This document shows, one piece after another, positions 41,049-52,559 of a stretch of DNA of 64,000 bases. The stretch is taken from positions 74,495,764-74,559,763 of the forward strand of contig NC_030683.2 of NCBI RefSeq assembly GCF_000004195.4. Direction: 5' to 3'. The notes under the pieces are model-generated. The model was not told where the DNA came from. It searched no databases and saw only the letters and a list, made by a program, of their open reading frames with translations. This stretch comes from Xenopus tropicalis (lineage: Eukaryota; Chordata; Amphibia; Anura; Pipidae). The translations under genes were made by a program, and so were the position numbers. How positions within the stretch are numbered: position 1 is the stretch's first letter; every line of letters begins with the position of its first letter.

Positions 41049-42500
41049 AAATCACTAATATACATAGTAAACCACCTTTCTAGTAACAATATACAGTATT
41101 ATCCTTTTAACAAAGGTAATATAGGCTAATATAACTCATGCAAGCAGACTTCTATTATTCTATAGTTTTATAAATATGAATCATGCCCCACTGAAAGAGT
41201 ATTACTTATAATATAGTGTTATCACATACTGTGTTAAACACATGTTAAAGATATAGATATTTAGATATATCAATATAAAAATATATATATTAGATTATTA
41301 GATGTATTAAATATTAGATTTCCAAACTTACAAACAGAGATGACTGAGGCTACATTTTAAGGTTGCATAATATATTATGGAAGTGGTTTAGGTGCTAGTC
41401 ACTGGGCATATTTATGTCTAGTTTACTAGACATATTGAATTCATTCCCTAGGTCTCTTACTTTCCCTTTCTAGAGCTGAAGGAATTCAGTGGAGCAAATT
41501 ATTTCTATAACTCAATTATTACCATTAGTTTTTAAAAAGACATGATCCTACAATTTAAAGAACATATTTGGAGAGATTTTTTTAAAAGAAAGTGGATATA
41601 TTTTTGCATTGCCACTGGATCAAAATTTTACAAATGGTTTTGTTTTGAATCCCTTCATAGTAGTAGTACCATTAAGTATGTTATAGTACAAAAGCCCTTT
41701 GATAAGTCAAATATATTATCAAATGATGTTATCTTTTTCCATGATGGTTTGTATGTTGGCTTGAAACACAACTTCAAAAAACAGTAGAATCAATTCATCA
41801 ACAAAAAAACATGTGAGAACTGTATCAGTGGGGGTTGTTGCTAGCTAATGCTACAATAACATTTCAGCATTATCTTAAGAACCAAAGGATATAATTAAGA
41901 AGTAAAGCAAGAGAACATTCAAAACTAGAAGGAGCACCCAGCAAGCAGAATTACACTGCTAACTTCATGGAGTTATTCTATGATATAAAGAAAAGATAGA
42001 ATCTAAATACAATGGATGACTGTTAATTTACCTTTGTTCTGCAAACTACAGCATGTTTGTTCAATACATACCAGTCAGTGGAGATATCAGCTTAGAACCA
42101 CACAGAATGAAAGCAGCAGTAAATGATATCTTCTTTTAATGTCTACTTTAAGGGGCATGTTTAATTCTAGCTAAAAAAAATGCACATATTTGTAAGAAAA
42201 GTGCAAACCACATTTTTGCCGCAGTTTTTCATTCAAAAACCTTGAATAAGTTAAAGCCAATAAAAACAAGATACTCGCTAAACAACTTGCTTGAATGCTG
42301 AATATACACTTCCCACTGACTTCTGAGAAATCTCACTGTATATTTTTCTTGGATGAATGATTTTAATATTGGTGATTAATTTCATTTCAGTTACAGGATA
42401 ATAATTACACCAACAGCTGAACTGGATGCATGCTCTGCCTTAAGTATAAGACAACTCACTTTAACTCATATTTACATACAGTACCCAATCACTTCATATA
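41049..42500. other. Unassigned AT-rich stretch
   Basis: 41260-41330 is a run of ATAT/TTAGAT words. An 81-codon Lys/Phe-rich frame (41542-41787) has no domain. No repeat ends recognised. Confidence 0.4.
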
Positions 42501-42990
42501 TGTCACGATCGGTAACCCAAAACCCAGAACAATTGCCAAGGTCCCGGTTACAGCTCACACTTCTGCCTACAACAACCACCTTTTAATTCGGGTGGAGCCC
42601 TACGCTACTCGGGTGCCGCCAGGTCTTAAAGTGAGAGGACCAGGGCAAAGGTTCTGGGTAAGCAAGGGAACCAGATCGTTTGAAGGAGCTTACTAGAATC
42701 AGGGTTAGAGTCAGGCAGACCAGCTCAAAACCAGAACAGTAGCACAGTACAGAATCAGGATCTAGAAGAGAAGTCAAACAGGCAAGGGGTCAGTTCAGGT
42801 GGAGTTCACTCGAAGTCAGGATACAGGCATGGGTCAGACCCAAATACACAGAATAGCAGCACACCCAGAAACTTTACTAGAAAGACCTATAATGGGCCAG
42901 GACTGAGTGCAGAGCAGAGGGTTATATAGGCAGGACGCTGGTTAACACAGAGCACCTGTGACCAGATTAACAACAGGTGAAACTAACCAT
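42501..42990 (-). mobile_element. LTR-like fragment, antisense
   Basis: Read on the minus strand it contains a TATA box (CCTATATAACC, about 42922-42932), then CCTGTATCCTGACTTCG, CTTGCCTGTTTGACTTC, CCTGATTCTGTACTG and ends CCGATCGTGACA. Repeated CCTGAYTCTG phrases and a TGACA/TGTCA end are typical of LTRs of frog and fish Gypsy-type elements. No adjoining coding region and no second LTR are seen, so it is probably a solo or truncated LTR. The frame at 42430-42696 and the antisense frame 42777-42583 are chance. Confidence 0.45.
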
Positions 42991-43660
42991 ACATACATGA
43001 ATATACAAGGGTTACCAAGCAGAGAACCAGGACCTTAGCTGATATAAACAATGTGCTTTTGAACTTTGCAAAGGGTTTTGGAATCTTGCATCTAGATTAT
43101 CTTAAGGATGCTTTAGATGCAGGAAGCATCTCTTACTCAAACATCTCAGCAGTTGGACAGCTCCCTTGTCATGTGCATGTATAACTGATTTCGATATGGT
43201 TTTCCTTATTATAGGAGTCTCGCTGACATCAACCCATGATTTCCTTAATATACTTTCATAAGATTAGTTTGGGGACTTGCTGAATGTCAGATTATCGTAC
43301 AACTAATCTAGTTTCCGGTCTACAACCAGCTACTGACAATTACATACTGAAGCTAGCTTCCCTCGCTCATTTCTATTTAAACCTCTGCTTAAATATAGAC
43401 TATAGATTAAGTCACCTTTTTCCCTCTTAGATATTCTCATATATTTGTGTAATGAACTTGATGGCTTAATTACTTAACTTTCCTTCTGACATCCATAGAC
43501 AATATTATGATGCACGAGGAGTAAATCAGTTGTAAAATCCTACATGCCCATTACACGAGTTGTACTCCTGGATTAGGAATGCCAGTTATCATCTTTTATA
43601 CACAATAATTGAAGGTAACACTCCCAGTATGTTCAACACTTCATGAGCAAAAGAACAAAT

Positions 43661-43752
43661 GTATTAACACCCTGTTTGTATTAATGTATTCTACTGTACA
43701 GCGCTGCGTACATAAGTAGCGCTTTATAAATAAAGATATACATACATACAAA
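43661..43752 (+). repeat. L2 LINE 3' tail, short copy
   Basis: TTCTACTGTACAGCGCTGCG, TACATAAGTAGCGCTTTATA and AATAAAGATATACATACATAC are identical to the end of the 58.2-58.4 kb copy and, in reverse, to the end of the L2 at 46.4 kb. Only the last 90 bp were copied, a severe 5' truncation. Confidence 0.8.
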
Positions 43753-44444
43753 TGTTTTATTCCTTACTTGAGTCTACAGTATACAACTTCAATAACATTT
43801 TCTAGGTCATCTGATACTGTAATCTGGAGCTGTCCAACTGCTGAGTGTAATTTAATACATATCCCTTTTCATCAGCTTCCATATATACTACCTTGTACCA
43901 TATAAGAAGTTCTCACACTATCTCCAAATATCACACTTTTACTAAGAGTGATGATGTCCGAATAAGAAGGAGGCAGCTTTAAGACTAGCTTTTTTGTTTC
44001 CTATGTCCTTTGTCATGGTTTCCTTATGATTGTTTTCTGCCAAGGCCCTTTATTTTAAAGGTGTGCCCAAAGTATATATTAAGTAGTTGGGTAACAGTTT
44101 TGCTGTTTGCCATACTTACATTAATGGACATTTTTTCATGATTTTCTCTTTCCTTCTGAATTAGTGCCCCTTAATATTGTGTCATATGTCTCACAAAATA
44201 GACCACTTCTTACATTAGCTTTCCATTTATTTACTATAATCATGTAGATGTTCTTAATGCACACACCTACACATTCTCACTGTAGTGCAGCTACACAAAT
44301 GAATTATGTTGTTAAGTCTTTGTGTTTATCTTATGTCATAACTTGGGCTTGGGACAAAGAAAGGAAGACAGAAAGAGAGTGTTAACAGAGCTCTTAACAG
44401 GTAAACTTCACATATCTCTAAACTGCATGGTGAACATTATGGGG
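43753..44444. other. Unassigned stretch
   Basis: No gene or delimited repeat. The preceding span 42991-43660 is likewise unassigned. Confidence 0.4.
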
Positions 44445-44615
44445 GCCATTTATTAATGATTCAAATTTTTTAGGGCTAAAAATAGCAAAAAAAGGTTGCA
44501 ACTTTTTCGAGATTTACTATGCGAAAAAAACTAAAACTTGCTGAGACCGTGTAGCTGTCAATGGCAGATGTCTTTTCCCCATCCTGGAGGATTTTATTAA
44601 ATCTGCCCCTATATG
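44445..44615. repeat. MITE-like repeat
   Basis: Left GGGGGCCATTTATTAATGAT and right TTTTATTAAATCTGCCCCTA are inverted in sense and match the ATTTAT(C/T)A / GATAAATCTGCCCC ends common in Xenopus MITEs. The interior holds GCGAAAAAAACT and CTGAGACCGTGTAG. Confidence 0.5.
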
Positions 44616-45894
44616 TGCCTTTCATAAAAACTCCTAAGTTATCTATATGTCTGATATGAATGTGTTCTGAAGAGGTTAAGCAAACCTTTTACTTCTGTGA
44701 GGAGAAAAACAAACAATGAGTTGAAGTGGAAATGCTCTAGGCATTTTAGTCAAAGCATTGCCCCCTCTGTACATGAAAATAGATTTGTGTGAGCCTAAAT
44801 GTTTCTGCTCAGCACGGGTGTCTATATGCTGGCACTGCAGTTAGAGTCTGTTTAGGCACAAGAAAGAGAAAAATCTGTTGCAAACAGATTTTCAGTTCTA
44901 AAATGTGCCCAGCAGCCTGATCAGCACTTTTTTTACTTACTTATTTTATAGTACTGCCAGTGCATGCTGTGCTGTACCAAATGGCACAGTATTGGGGTGA
45001 TCATTTCTTCCAATGGGATTATAGTGAGACACACAAAATGTAGTAGCCAAAAGGGTCACCCACTGTCTAACAATCAGCACATGAATTTTCATACTTGGGA
45101 AAGTAACATTCATCAAGAAGTAAAGTAAATAAAAACTCTATTGCAATTTCACTTTGCAAAAGACCATACTGAAATAGTATATTGTAATTATATTACTTTT
45201 TTCAGTTGCAATTTTCTATATCTAAAATTTAGGCTAAAATAATGTTTCATTTCTTTTTCCTATTTCCTTCTTATATAAGCTCTACAAACTAGCTGGCCAT
45301 CCTTTTCAATCTTAAATTTGAGAGTTAATGTAAGAGTTGCTCTGAGGCAGGCCTTAGAAAACTCAGGGAGCATGCTCAGTAGGGGGCAAAGCCTCTGAAA
45401 CTACTGAGAAATGTATTATCTAATTTATCAAATTGTAGCAGTTTAAAAATTCAGTGATCTGGCTTACTGAGCTGCTACAGAGAAAAACAAGAAGGGGAAA
45501 TAAACCTAATTCGTTTTCAAAACCTTCATTTCAGAAAAAAATGATGCCCTCTGCTACAGCATCTAGCATCAATGCCTGAGTGCTGACCAACATTGCAAAT
45601 CATTTAGAAGATCAGAAATAAACACATACTTCCTCCACAATTTTCACCTGAATAAAATAACTGTAAATAATCAGTGTGGGACAGCACAGTCAGTTGTTCA
45701 GTGCTGGTAAAAAGTATGTGTTCAGAAAACTCACTAGTAAAACACTTAAAAAATAGGAATATCTAGGAACAAAAAAACTTATGGAGAAATGTAAAATTTG
45801 GTAGCGGAAAAAATATGAGCAATGCCAACAATTCCATTGCATAAATTGAACAAAAGTTTTGCAAACATATAGCGCATCATCTGTAAATGAAAAA

Positions 45895-46140
45895 AAAGAT
45901 TAGGAGGCACATTCATTTTTACTTCTGGATATTTTTGAGATTTACTAATTGGTTTTTGCCAGTACTCAACTTTTCTGATATTGTTTCTAGAAAAATTTCT
46001 TGAGAGTTTTTTGGAAATTTTCTCCAAAAAATTTGAGTTATTCAAAAATAACTCCCATAAGTTGTGATTTATTAATTTAGTTAAATTTTTTTTGTCAAAA
46101 AAAATTCAGCAGGTTTGATTTGTCGAGTACCACTCAGTCC
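45895..46140. repeat. MITE-like repeat
   Basis: AGGAGGCACATTCATTTTTA start, then GAGATTTACTAATTGG and, toward the right, GTTGTGATTTATTAATTTAG and TTTGTCGAGTACCACTC. Imperfect inverted symmetry around 46010-46060. 46150-46380 has three loosely repeated phrases (TTTTCAAGG.GAA.T.AAT) of about 57-bp spacing. Confidence 0.4.
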
Positions 46141-46736
46141 TATGGAGGCTTAGAATAGTAGAGGAATAGAATAGTCAGTGACAGCCTGTCATTGACACAT
46201 TTTCAAGGAGAAATGAATCTCACCACTGTTTTCTGTTTTCAAGGGGAAGTTAATCCCATCATTGGTTTCTGTTTCACCCATTTTCAAGGGTAAATTAATA
46301 CCACCATTGTTTTCTATTTCACATGGATTCAAGTGAAACTTAAACACATTATTGTTTTCCAAGACTGAGTGCCAATGCTCCTAAAATGGCTGCTGGAGCA
46401 ATTCCTGTTTTGGAAAAATAAAGAGGATTTATGTATGTATATCTTTATTTGTAAATCTTTATTTATAAAGCGCTACTTATATACGCAGTGCTGTACAGTA
46501 GAATCAATTAATACAAATTGGGGGTATTAAGATGATAATAATAGATAAATACAAAGTATTACAATAAACACAAATAAATACAAGATACAGTTGCAATAAG
46601 ATAAGAGTCAAAGACACAAGAGGATGGAGGTCCCTGCCCCATAGTTCTTACAATCTAGATGGGAGGGTAACTTACAGACACAAATAGGCAAATATAAGTG
46701 CTGTAGGTCACAGTGGGTGACATTACAATATAAGTG

Positions 46737-48440
46737 CTAGTTCCCAGGTAAGGTACTGGGTGAGTGCTCCAAAAGGTAGTCTTTAAGTTTAGTTTTAAAA
46801 TGACTGAGGCAGGATTCTCTCCGGAGGAAATCAGGGAGGGCATTCCAAATGTAAGGGGCAGCAAGACAGAAAGGTTTAAGGTGGGAAACAGCAGTAGTAG
46901 TGGGGGGCACAACCAAACGGAGGCCGGTTAGTAGCAGGTTACAGTAGTCAAGACAGGATAGGATAAGAGCATGCATGATTAGCCTAGCTGTTGCAGTAGA
47001 AAGAAAGGGACGGATTTTGGCAATATTGCGCAAGAAAAAGTGACAGGTTTTGACAGCGGTGTTAATATGGTCAGAGAAGGAGAGACAGGAGTCAAAGATC
47101 ACCCCCAAACAACGCGCCAAATCGACCGGGTTGATGAGGGTGCCATCAATAGAAATAGAGAACGGTGGGGTAGGGCCAGGCCTATGTGGAAAGATCATTA
47201 GTTCAGTTTTTGTTAGGTTCAGTTTGAGGTGGCGTTGGTTCATCCAATTGGAGATGGCCAGGAGGCAGTTAGAGATTTGAGTCTCAGTTTCGACTGTTAA
47301 CGAAGGGGTCGAAAAGTAAATTTGGATATCATCAGCATACAGATGATATTTAAAGCCAAATGAACGGATAAGATCTCCCAAAGACAGCGTGTAAAGGAAG
47401 AACAACAACGGCCCAAGTACAGAGCCTTGGGGTACCCCCACATTAAGAGGAACTGGAGATGAGGTTTTGTTAGCATAGGAGACAGTGAATGAATGGTTAG
47501 AGAGGTAAGAAGAGATCCAGGATGCAGCCTGACTACGGATACCAATCGAATGCAGAATTTGCATGAGGAGGGAGTGGTCGACCGTATCAAATGCAGCCTA
47601 TAGATCTAGGAGGATTAGTATAGAAAAGTGACCTTTGGCTTTGGCAACCTGAAGATCATTCGTAACTCTGCACAACGCCGTCTCAGTAGAGTGCGCAGGC
47701 CAAAAGCCAGATTGCAGCGGGTTCAATAAATTATGTGCATTAAGAAAGTTAGTAATACGAGAGAAGACAATACGCTCTAAGATTTTGGAGGCAAGCGGTA
47801 GAAGCGAGACAGGATGGTAGTTAGAGAGACAGGGCGGGTCCAGCGTAGCCTTTTTAAGGATAGGCTTGACACAGGCCTGTTTGAACAAAGAGGGGAAACT
47901 TCCAGAAGTCAGAGATGGGTTGAAGATGTGAGTAAGAGCTGGAGTAAGTTCAGCAGCACAGTGTTTAAGGAGAGAAGAAAGCATAGGGTCTAGAGAGCAA
48001 GTGGTGAGGGGTGCTGAAAATAGAAGCCAGGAGACTTCAGAGACAGTTACGGGACCAAAAGAGCTAAGACATGCAGAAGGGGGCAGAGGAAGGAGAAGCT
48101 GGTTAGTATTCTGATTGCGGATAGACTCCACTTTGTTCATGAAGAAATCAGCAAAGTCCTGGGGAGAGTGCATAAAGTGAGGTAATAGAGTATGCGAGGG
48201 ACGCAGAAGGGTATTGAATATAGAAAACAGGCGTCGCGGGTTGGATTTATTATTGTTTATAAGGGTATTGTAGTATTCCTGTTCAGTCTTTGACAAGGTA
48301 GAGTTGAGGCAGGCCAATAGAAATTTATAATGGATAAAGTCTGCTTGAGTACGGGATTTCCTCCACATACGTTCTGCAGACCTCGCACAGGAGCGTAAGA
48401 ATTTGGTGTGTACATTCAGCCAGGGGCGTGAGGGTTTGAG
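46737..48440 (-). pseudogene. L2 ORF: reverse transcriptase and C-terminal region
   Basis: One minus-strand frame, broken only by a TAG at 47600-47598, inside the [12 protein letters not shown] motif where the first catalytic Asp lies. Upstream are RTQADFIHYKFLLACLN, LKHCAAELTPALTHIFN, ILKKATLDPPCLSNYHPVSL and ILERIVFSRI; downstream are [13 protein letters not shown] and the active-site box YADD (47339-47328), then [29 protein letters not shown] and [19 protein letters not shown]. These are the ordered motifs of L2/jockey-type polymerases. Open sequence continues upstream of Met 48368 in the same frame (to about 48440). Single nonsense codon and intact YADD suggest recent loss of function. 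Confidence 0.85.
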
Positions 48441-48806
48441 CTGAAGGGATGCAAATGAATCAATGGTGGAGGCAAGTATACTGTTGTACTTACTAACCAG
48501 GGTATCAGGGTCAGATATCTCTTTAAAGGAGGAGAGACTGGACCTGAAAGAGCGAGCTAAGGCCGGAAGGTCTATTTCACGTGTATTTCGAATTAGTACA
48601 GCAGGGAAAGGAGCAGGTTGGGAAGGAGAGTGAGAGACAGAAAATAAAACCAGGTGGTCAGAGAAGGGGAAGGGGATACTGTTAAAATCAGAAAGGGACA
48701 GATTTTTGGTAAAGACAAAATCCAGAAAGTGGCCATCCTTATGGGTCGGAGCGTTTGTCCACTGCTGGAGTTCAAAGGAGGAGGTTAGGCGGAGAAAACT
48801 TGAGGC

Positions 48807-49668
48807 TCAGGGTTGCAAGGGATCATCAATGTGGGAGTTGACGTCCCCAAGGATGATTGCAGGGCTGTCAATACATAGGAAAAAAAAAGAGCCAAGTTTC
48901 AAAATCAGAGAGGAAGGTAGCAGGGGAGGAAGCTGACGGAGGTCTGTAAAAGACAGCCACCCGTACAGAGAGAGGATGGAAGATCTGAATGGCATGCATT
49001 TCAAATGAGTTAAAAAAAGCCGGGGAAATAGGAATAGATGCGAACCGGCAACGGGAGGAGAGGAAAATTCCAACTCCCCCACCGCGTCCAGTGGTCCGGG
49101 GGTGTGGGAAAAAGACAGACCGCCATGAGAGAGCGCAGCTTCAGTGGCGGTGTCATTATGCAAAAGCCAGGTTTCTGGTAGTGCAAAGAGATTAAATGAA
49201 CAGATCATGGATTAGTGTAGCTTTGTTAGTTAAGGAATGGACATTAAGAAGGGCACAAGAGAACGGAAGGCAGGAAGAAGGAGGAGTAGGAACCTGAATA
49301 AGGTTAGAAGCAGCAGAGGAACGACAGGCTTTAGGCATTGGGTCAGAAGGACGCGGACGGATATAAGTAGGTATGGAGCAGGGCCCGGGGTTTGGAGAGA
49401 CATCCCCTGCAGCCAGCAATAGTAGGAAAAAGAGTGAGAAGATGTGAGCAGAGGATTTAAAATGAGTGCGCCTCCGCGTACGGACAGTAACCGGGGGACA
49501 GAAGTGTTGTATGTAGTTATAAAGGGTGATGGAGCTGGAGTATGTAGATGGGAGCAGGGAGGAGGATATGTGGATGGAATATGGACAGACAACAGGGGGG
49601 TTAAAGGAAGAGACTACCTTAGGGAGCACCATGCATACAATCAGTAGAAGTGAGCTGTGATTTGCCAT
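48807..49668 (-). pseudogene. L2 ORF: N-terminal region and endonuclease
   Basis: 49668-49192 (158 codons) opens with MANHSS, holds a basic TRRRTHF patch, a hydrophobic run FSLFFLLLLAA (residues 78-87) and GDVSPNPGP (88-96), then Pro-rich sequence and CALLNVHSLTNKATLIHDL, the start of the endonuclease fold. A frame shift near 49205 passes to 49208-48807, with FALPETWL (catalytic Glu) and IILGDVNSHIDDP (the GDFN-like metal site). The stretch between them shows several frame changes. Apurinic-type endonucleases of L2/CR1 LINEs nick the target DNA. A frame upstream of Met 49668 is not visible, and the 5' boundary near 49690 is approximate. Confidence 0.8.
49381..49407 (-). other. 2A-like ribosome-skipping motif in the L2 ORF
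   Basis: Codons GGG GAT GTC TCT CCA AAC CCC GGG CCC encode GDVSPNPGP. The 2A consensus is D-V/I-E-X-N-P-G-P; here Ser replaces Glu while the essential NPGP is intact. The hydrophobic stretch just before it fits 2A sequences known from CR1/L2-type LINEs of sea urchin and Xenopus. In those, skipping between G and P would release an N-terminal product. Activity of this variant is not shown. Confidence 0.65.
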
Positions 49669-49690
49669 TTGCAGGTGAGTTGTAGTCTTG

Positions 49691-51249
49691 TAGCTTTTAG
49701 ATTAGCATACAAGTCTGAGTTTGCATGTATCAGGTACAAATATATGCAGGATGTTAACAAATAAGGTTACCTGAATGAAGTAAACATACAAGATAGTAAT
49801 TGTACATTTAGGCTGTAGAAAGTTTCTTTGTGCACTTTATAATTTCAGCTGCTGTGGATCTCTATGTAAAGTATTACAGTATACTTAAATTTGCTATACT
49901 TAAAGTTGCTATACTGCCAAGTTGCAACCCCCAGCCGAACTGCTCCCCAGGGTGATCCCAAGGAAATAGTTCCAGAGAATCACATGGTTCTAAGAGGAGG
50001 GCCCAATTGGTTGGACATCAAATACACCCAAATTCACACCTATTGCCTGTTATCAGATAATGATTTGCTCTTACACAGAGCCTGGAAATGTGATTAGACT
50101 AGGGGTATGATAATGAATGTCACTGATCAAAGCCAAGCAGAAAGTACAGATATGGAAACAAACGTCCCTTTAAAATTGAATTTTTCGTTTTAACTTACAA
50201 AAATACTTTTGGTTTAAAAATTCATGAACACTACATTTTCTTATGAACAATTCAAGCATTATCGTGACATTTTATAAATACAACAATGATTGAGTTTAAT
50301 TTGAATTTATACCACGTTGAGTTTATATGACTTTTAAGGCCAGAAAAAAAACAAATTTTAGTAAATCAGCCCTTAAGAGTGACTTGTACCAGTGTACAGC
50401 ATATGTACCAAAGTTTCTCAGCCTTCAATTAAATCTTAACAAATGCAATATAATAAATTATCTACAGAACAATTAAACATTTACATTTTTATTTTTGTGA
50501 ATGTTTCTGAAATTCAGAGTAAAATTTAATATTTGGGATAAAAACATTACATTCAGTGTTATTGTAAGATATAAATAAAACAATAATTTAATCCTTCCTG
50601 CCTTTAAAAAGAGGTTTAGCCTCACTTCATATATTTATTGTTTTGAGAAAGTTTTGCATTTAAAAAAGACCCACAAAAGCAATATAATGTTAGCACCATA
50701 CCTCAAATCACAGTTTCTTTAAAATCTTGCATCTAATAGCAATGATCATATACTTAGCACTCCTCATTAAGCACTGCCATATCATTAGCCAACTCAATTA
50801 TTCAAATAAGTTTATTTCACTTAGATTTTATAGGGCCATGAAAAGTTTTTTAGCACCTTGCTTTATCTCAAACCATAATATTCCAAACAATGATCTCTAT
50901 CTCTCATAATCTATACCACTGCAAATTGTATTTTTTATTCTGTACTTTATATCCTATATAAATGCAAATTATTAATATTAGACTAGTTGTAAAGTAGTAA
51001 ATGAAATACAAGAGACATATATTAAATTGTGCTGCAATCTCCCAGTCACAAAAACAAATAATTGTACTGTGTTGTAATTGTTGTAAAATACAATGATATT
51101 AAAAGTCATGGGCAGTGCTATGGCCATATAAAGGCAATAGGCAATAGGTTAAGTGATTTATTAAAGGTTATGGGACTCAACAAAGGAAAAAAAAAAGGTT
51201 TGTCTATGGTAAGGACAAGACAGCTATATAATCAGTATTAGAGCACAGG
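49691..51249. other. Unassigned stretch containing one MITE-like repeat
   Basis: Apart from 50155-50385 no repeat or gene is recognised. AT-rich, with a few 60-70-codon frames lacking domains. Confidence 0.4.
50155..50385. repeat. MITE-like repeat
   Basis: Left AACGTCCCTTTAAAATTGAA, right AATTTTAGTAAATCAGCCCTTA; the right end is the TTTAGTAAATC(A/T)GCCC terminus common to Xenopus MITEs. Internal text alternates AATTC/TTGAAT words with weak inverted symmetry. Confidence 0.4.
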
Positions 51250-51515
51250 ACTGTTACTGCTATTTGAACTGCCTCAGGCAGCAGCTACCCCAAGTTACTG
51301 AGGCAGCAAAAAGCAGCTCATGGTAAATTAAAAAGCCAAAATTCAGATTTTTCAGTCAGAATTTTGGCACTTCTAGTGCAGAGACTACTATTGCACCCTC
51401 TGCACTAGCCATTCGGACCCCTCTCCACCAGCTAAAACATGAAATACAAAAACGGAGGGGGGAGGCATTGACTTGGGCACCTCAGGGCACCACTGAGCCT
51501 TTTTTTTAATATTTA
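51250..51515. repeat. Xenopus-type repeat fragment
   Basis: AACTGCCTCAGGCAGCAGCT, CCCCAAGTTACTGAGGCAGC and GGCACCTCAGGGCACCACTG recur as CCTCAGGCAGC phrases, and TGCAGAG...CTCTGCA forms a small stem (TAGTGCAGAG at 51375 with CTCTGCACTA at 51399). Typical of a MITE family in this genome. Confidence 0.5.
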
Positions 51516-52559
51516 TTAGCTGCAAGTAAATTTAGAACAAAAGAATATATTGCAGTTTCTCTGTAACTAAACTACCTCATCACAGTGGGTCTTTACAAAA
51601 AAAGCTCAAAGATCTGCATTTAATCATTTTTCAGGTACTCTTGGTGAAAAACAAAAAACATTTAAAACTGCAAATGTTCATTGTTTTTCGTTTGGCAGCT
51701 GTATAATATATTCTCAAACTCTTTTAAAAATGTAAATAATGTAATACAATGTGAAATTTCATAATATCACCCAATTGTCCTTATTTAATTTTCATTAGAA
51801 AACAATACTCAACCACTTAGAAACTGGGTAAATGCCTAGTGTGAACAAATGCCGTAATTTCATATGGCAGCTCACTGGAGAACAACAACAATCTTCATTA
51901 GGATATTTACTAGATTTATCTATGTATGTGTTTCGTAAGTCATTACAATAGCCACATGTTACTACATAAAACTGCTCAGTATAACTATTCTGGGCAGCTT
52001 AAATTGGCAATGTTTGAGCATCAGCATGTGTCCTCTACAGCTGTAAAATGCAGTTTAGGTGCCAGGATATCCATAAGAGCTATAGCACCATTTCACAGCG
52101 ACCTTTCCAATGTGAAATTGTTCAAGAAACTGTAGAAGGCACTACAGACTGGCCGAATATCAATTTATATATTCACAGAAACATCAAAAGAACTTTTCTT
52201 TTACAATAATGAGGGAGGTAAATTCATTTTGGCTGACAATCCAACGGCATAGAATTGTTAGTTTACTAAACATTTGTATTGTGTTACACCAAGCAAATGA
52301 TGAAACAAAGAGCTTTTCATGCACATGTACTCTGCATATATTATCACGATAAGCTATTTTTCTGTTAGTCGATGCAGGATAATTTATATCTTGTTTTAAA
52401 AGTTCTGTTAACTTATTTATACCATTTATACAACATCATTAAAAAAATCACATGAGAAAAGAATAAAAAAAAGGAACATTTTTCATCATAATTACGTATT
52501 AAGTATAAAATAGCTATAACTTTTCACATGTAATCTATTTATACAGTTCTTTTCATTCA

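Larger units (their letters stand above)
46430..49690 (-). mobile_element. Near-complete L2-like LINE, antisense
   Basis: From right to left: N-terminal region with 2A-like motif (49668-49192), apurinic-type endonuclease (about 49210-48800), linker, reverse transcriptase (about 48100-47050), C-terminal region (47050-46737), then a 3' UTR ending in AGCGCTTTATAAATAAAGAT and ATAC repeats (about 46430-46500). 3.2 kb is close to the expected size of a single-ORF L2. The same 3' tail is found at 43.7 and 58.2-58.4 kb. It transposes in the family by nicking DNA and priming on the target. Frame breaks lie in the endonuclease and one stop in the polymerase, so it is inactive though well preserved. Confidence 0.85.

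Noticed and set aside
47050..49647. Plus-strand ORFs over 47-49.6 kb
   Set aside because: They read the antisense of the L2 ORF and have Arg/Gly-rich shadow composition.
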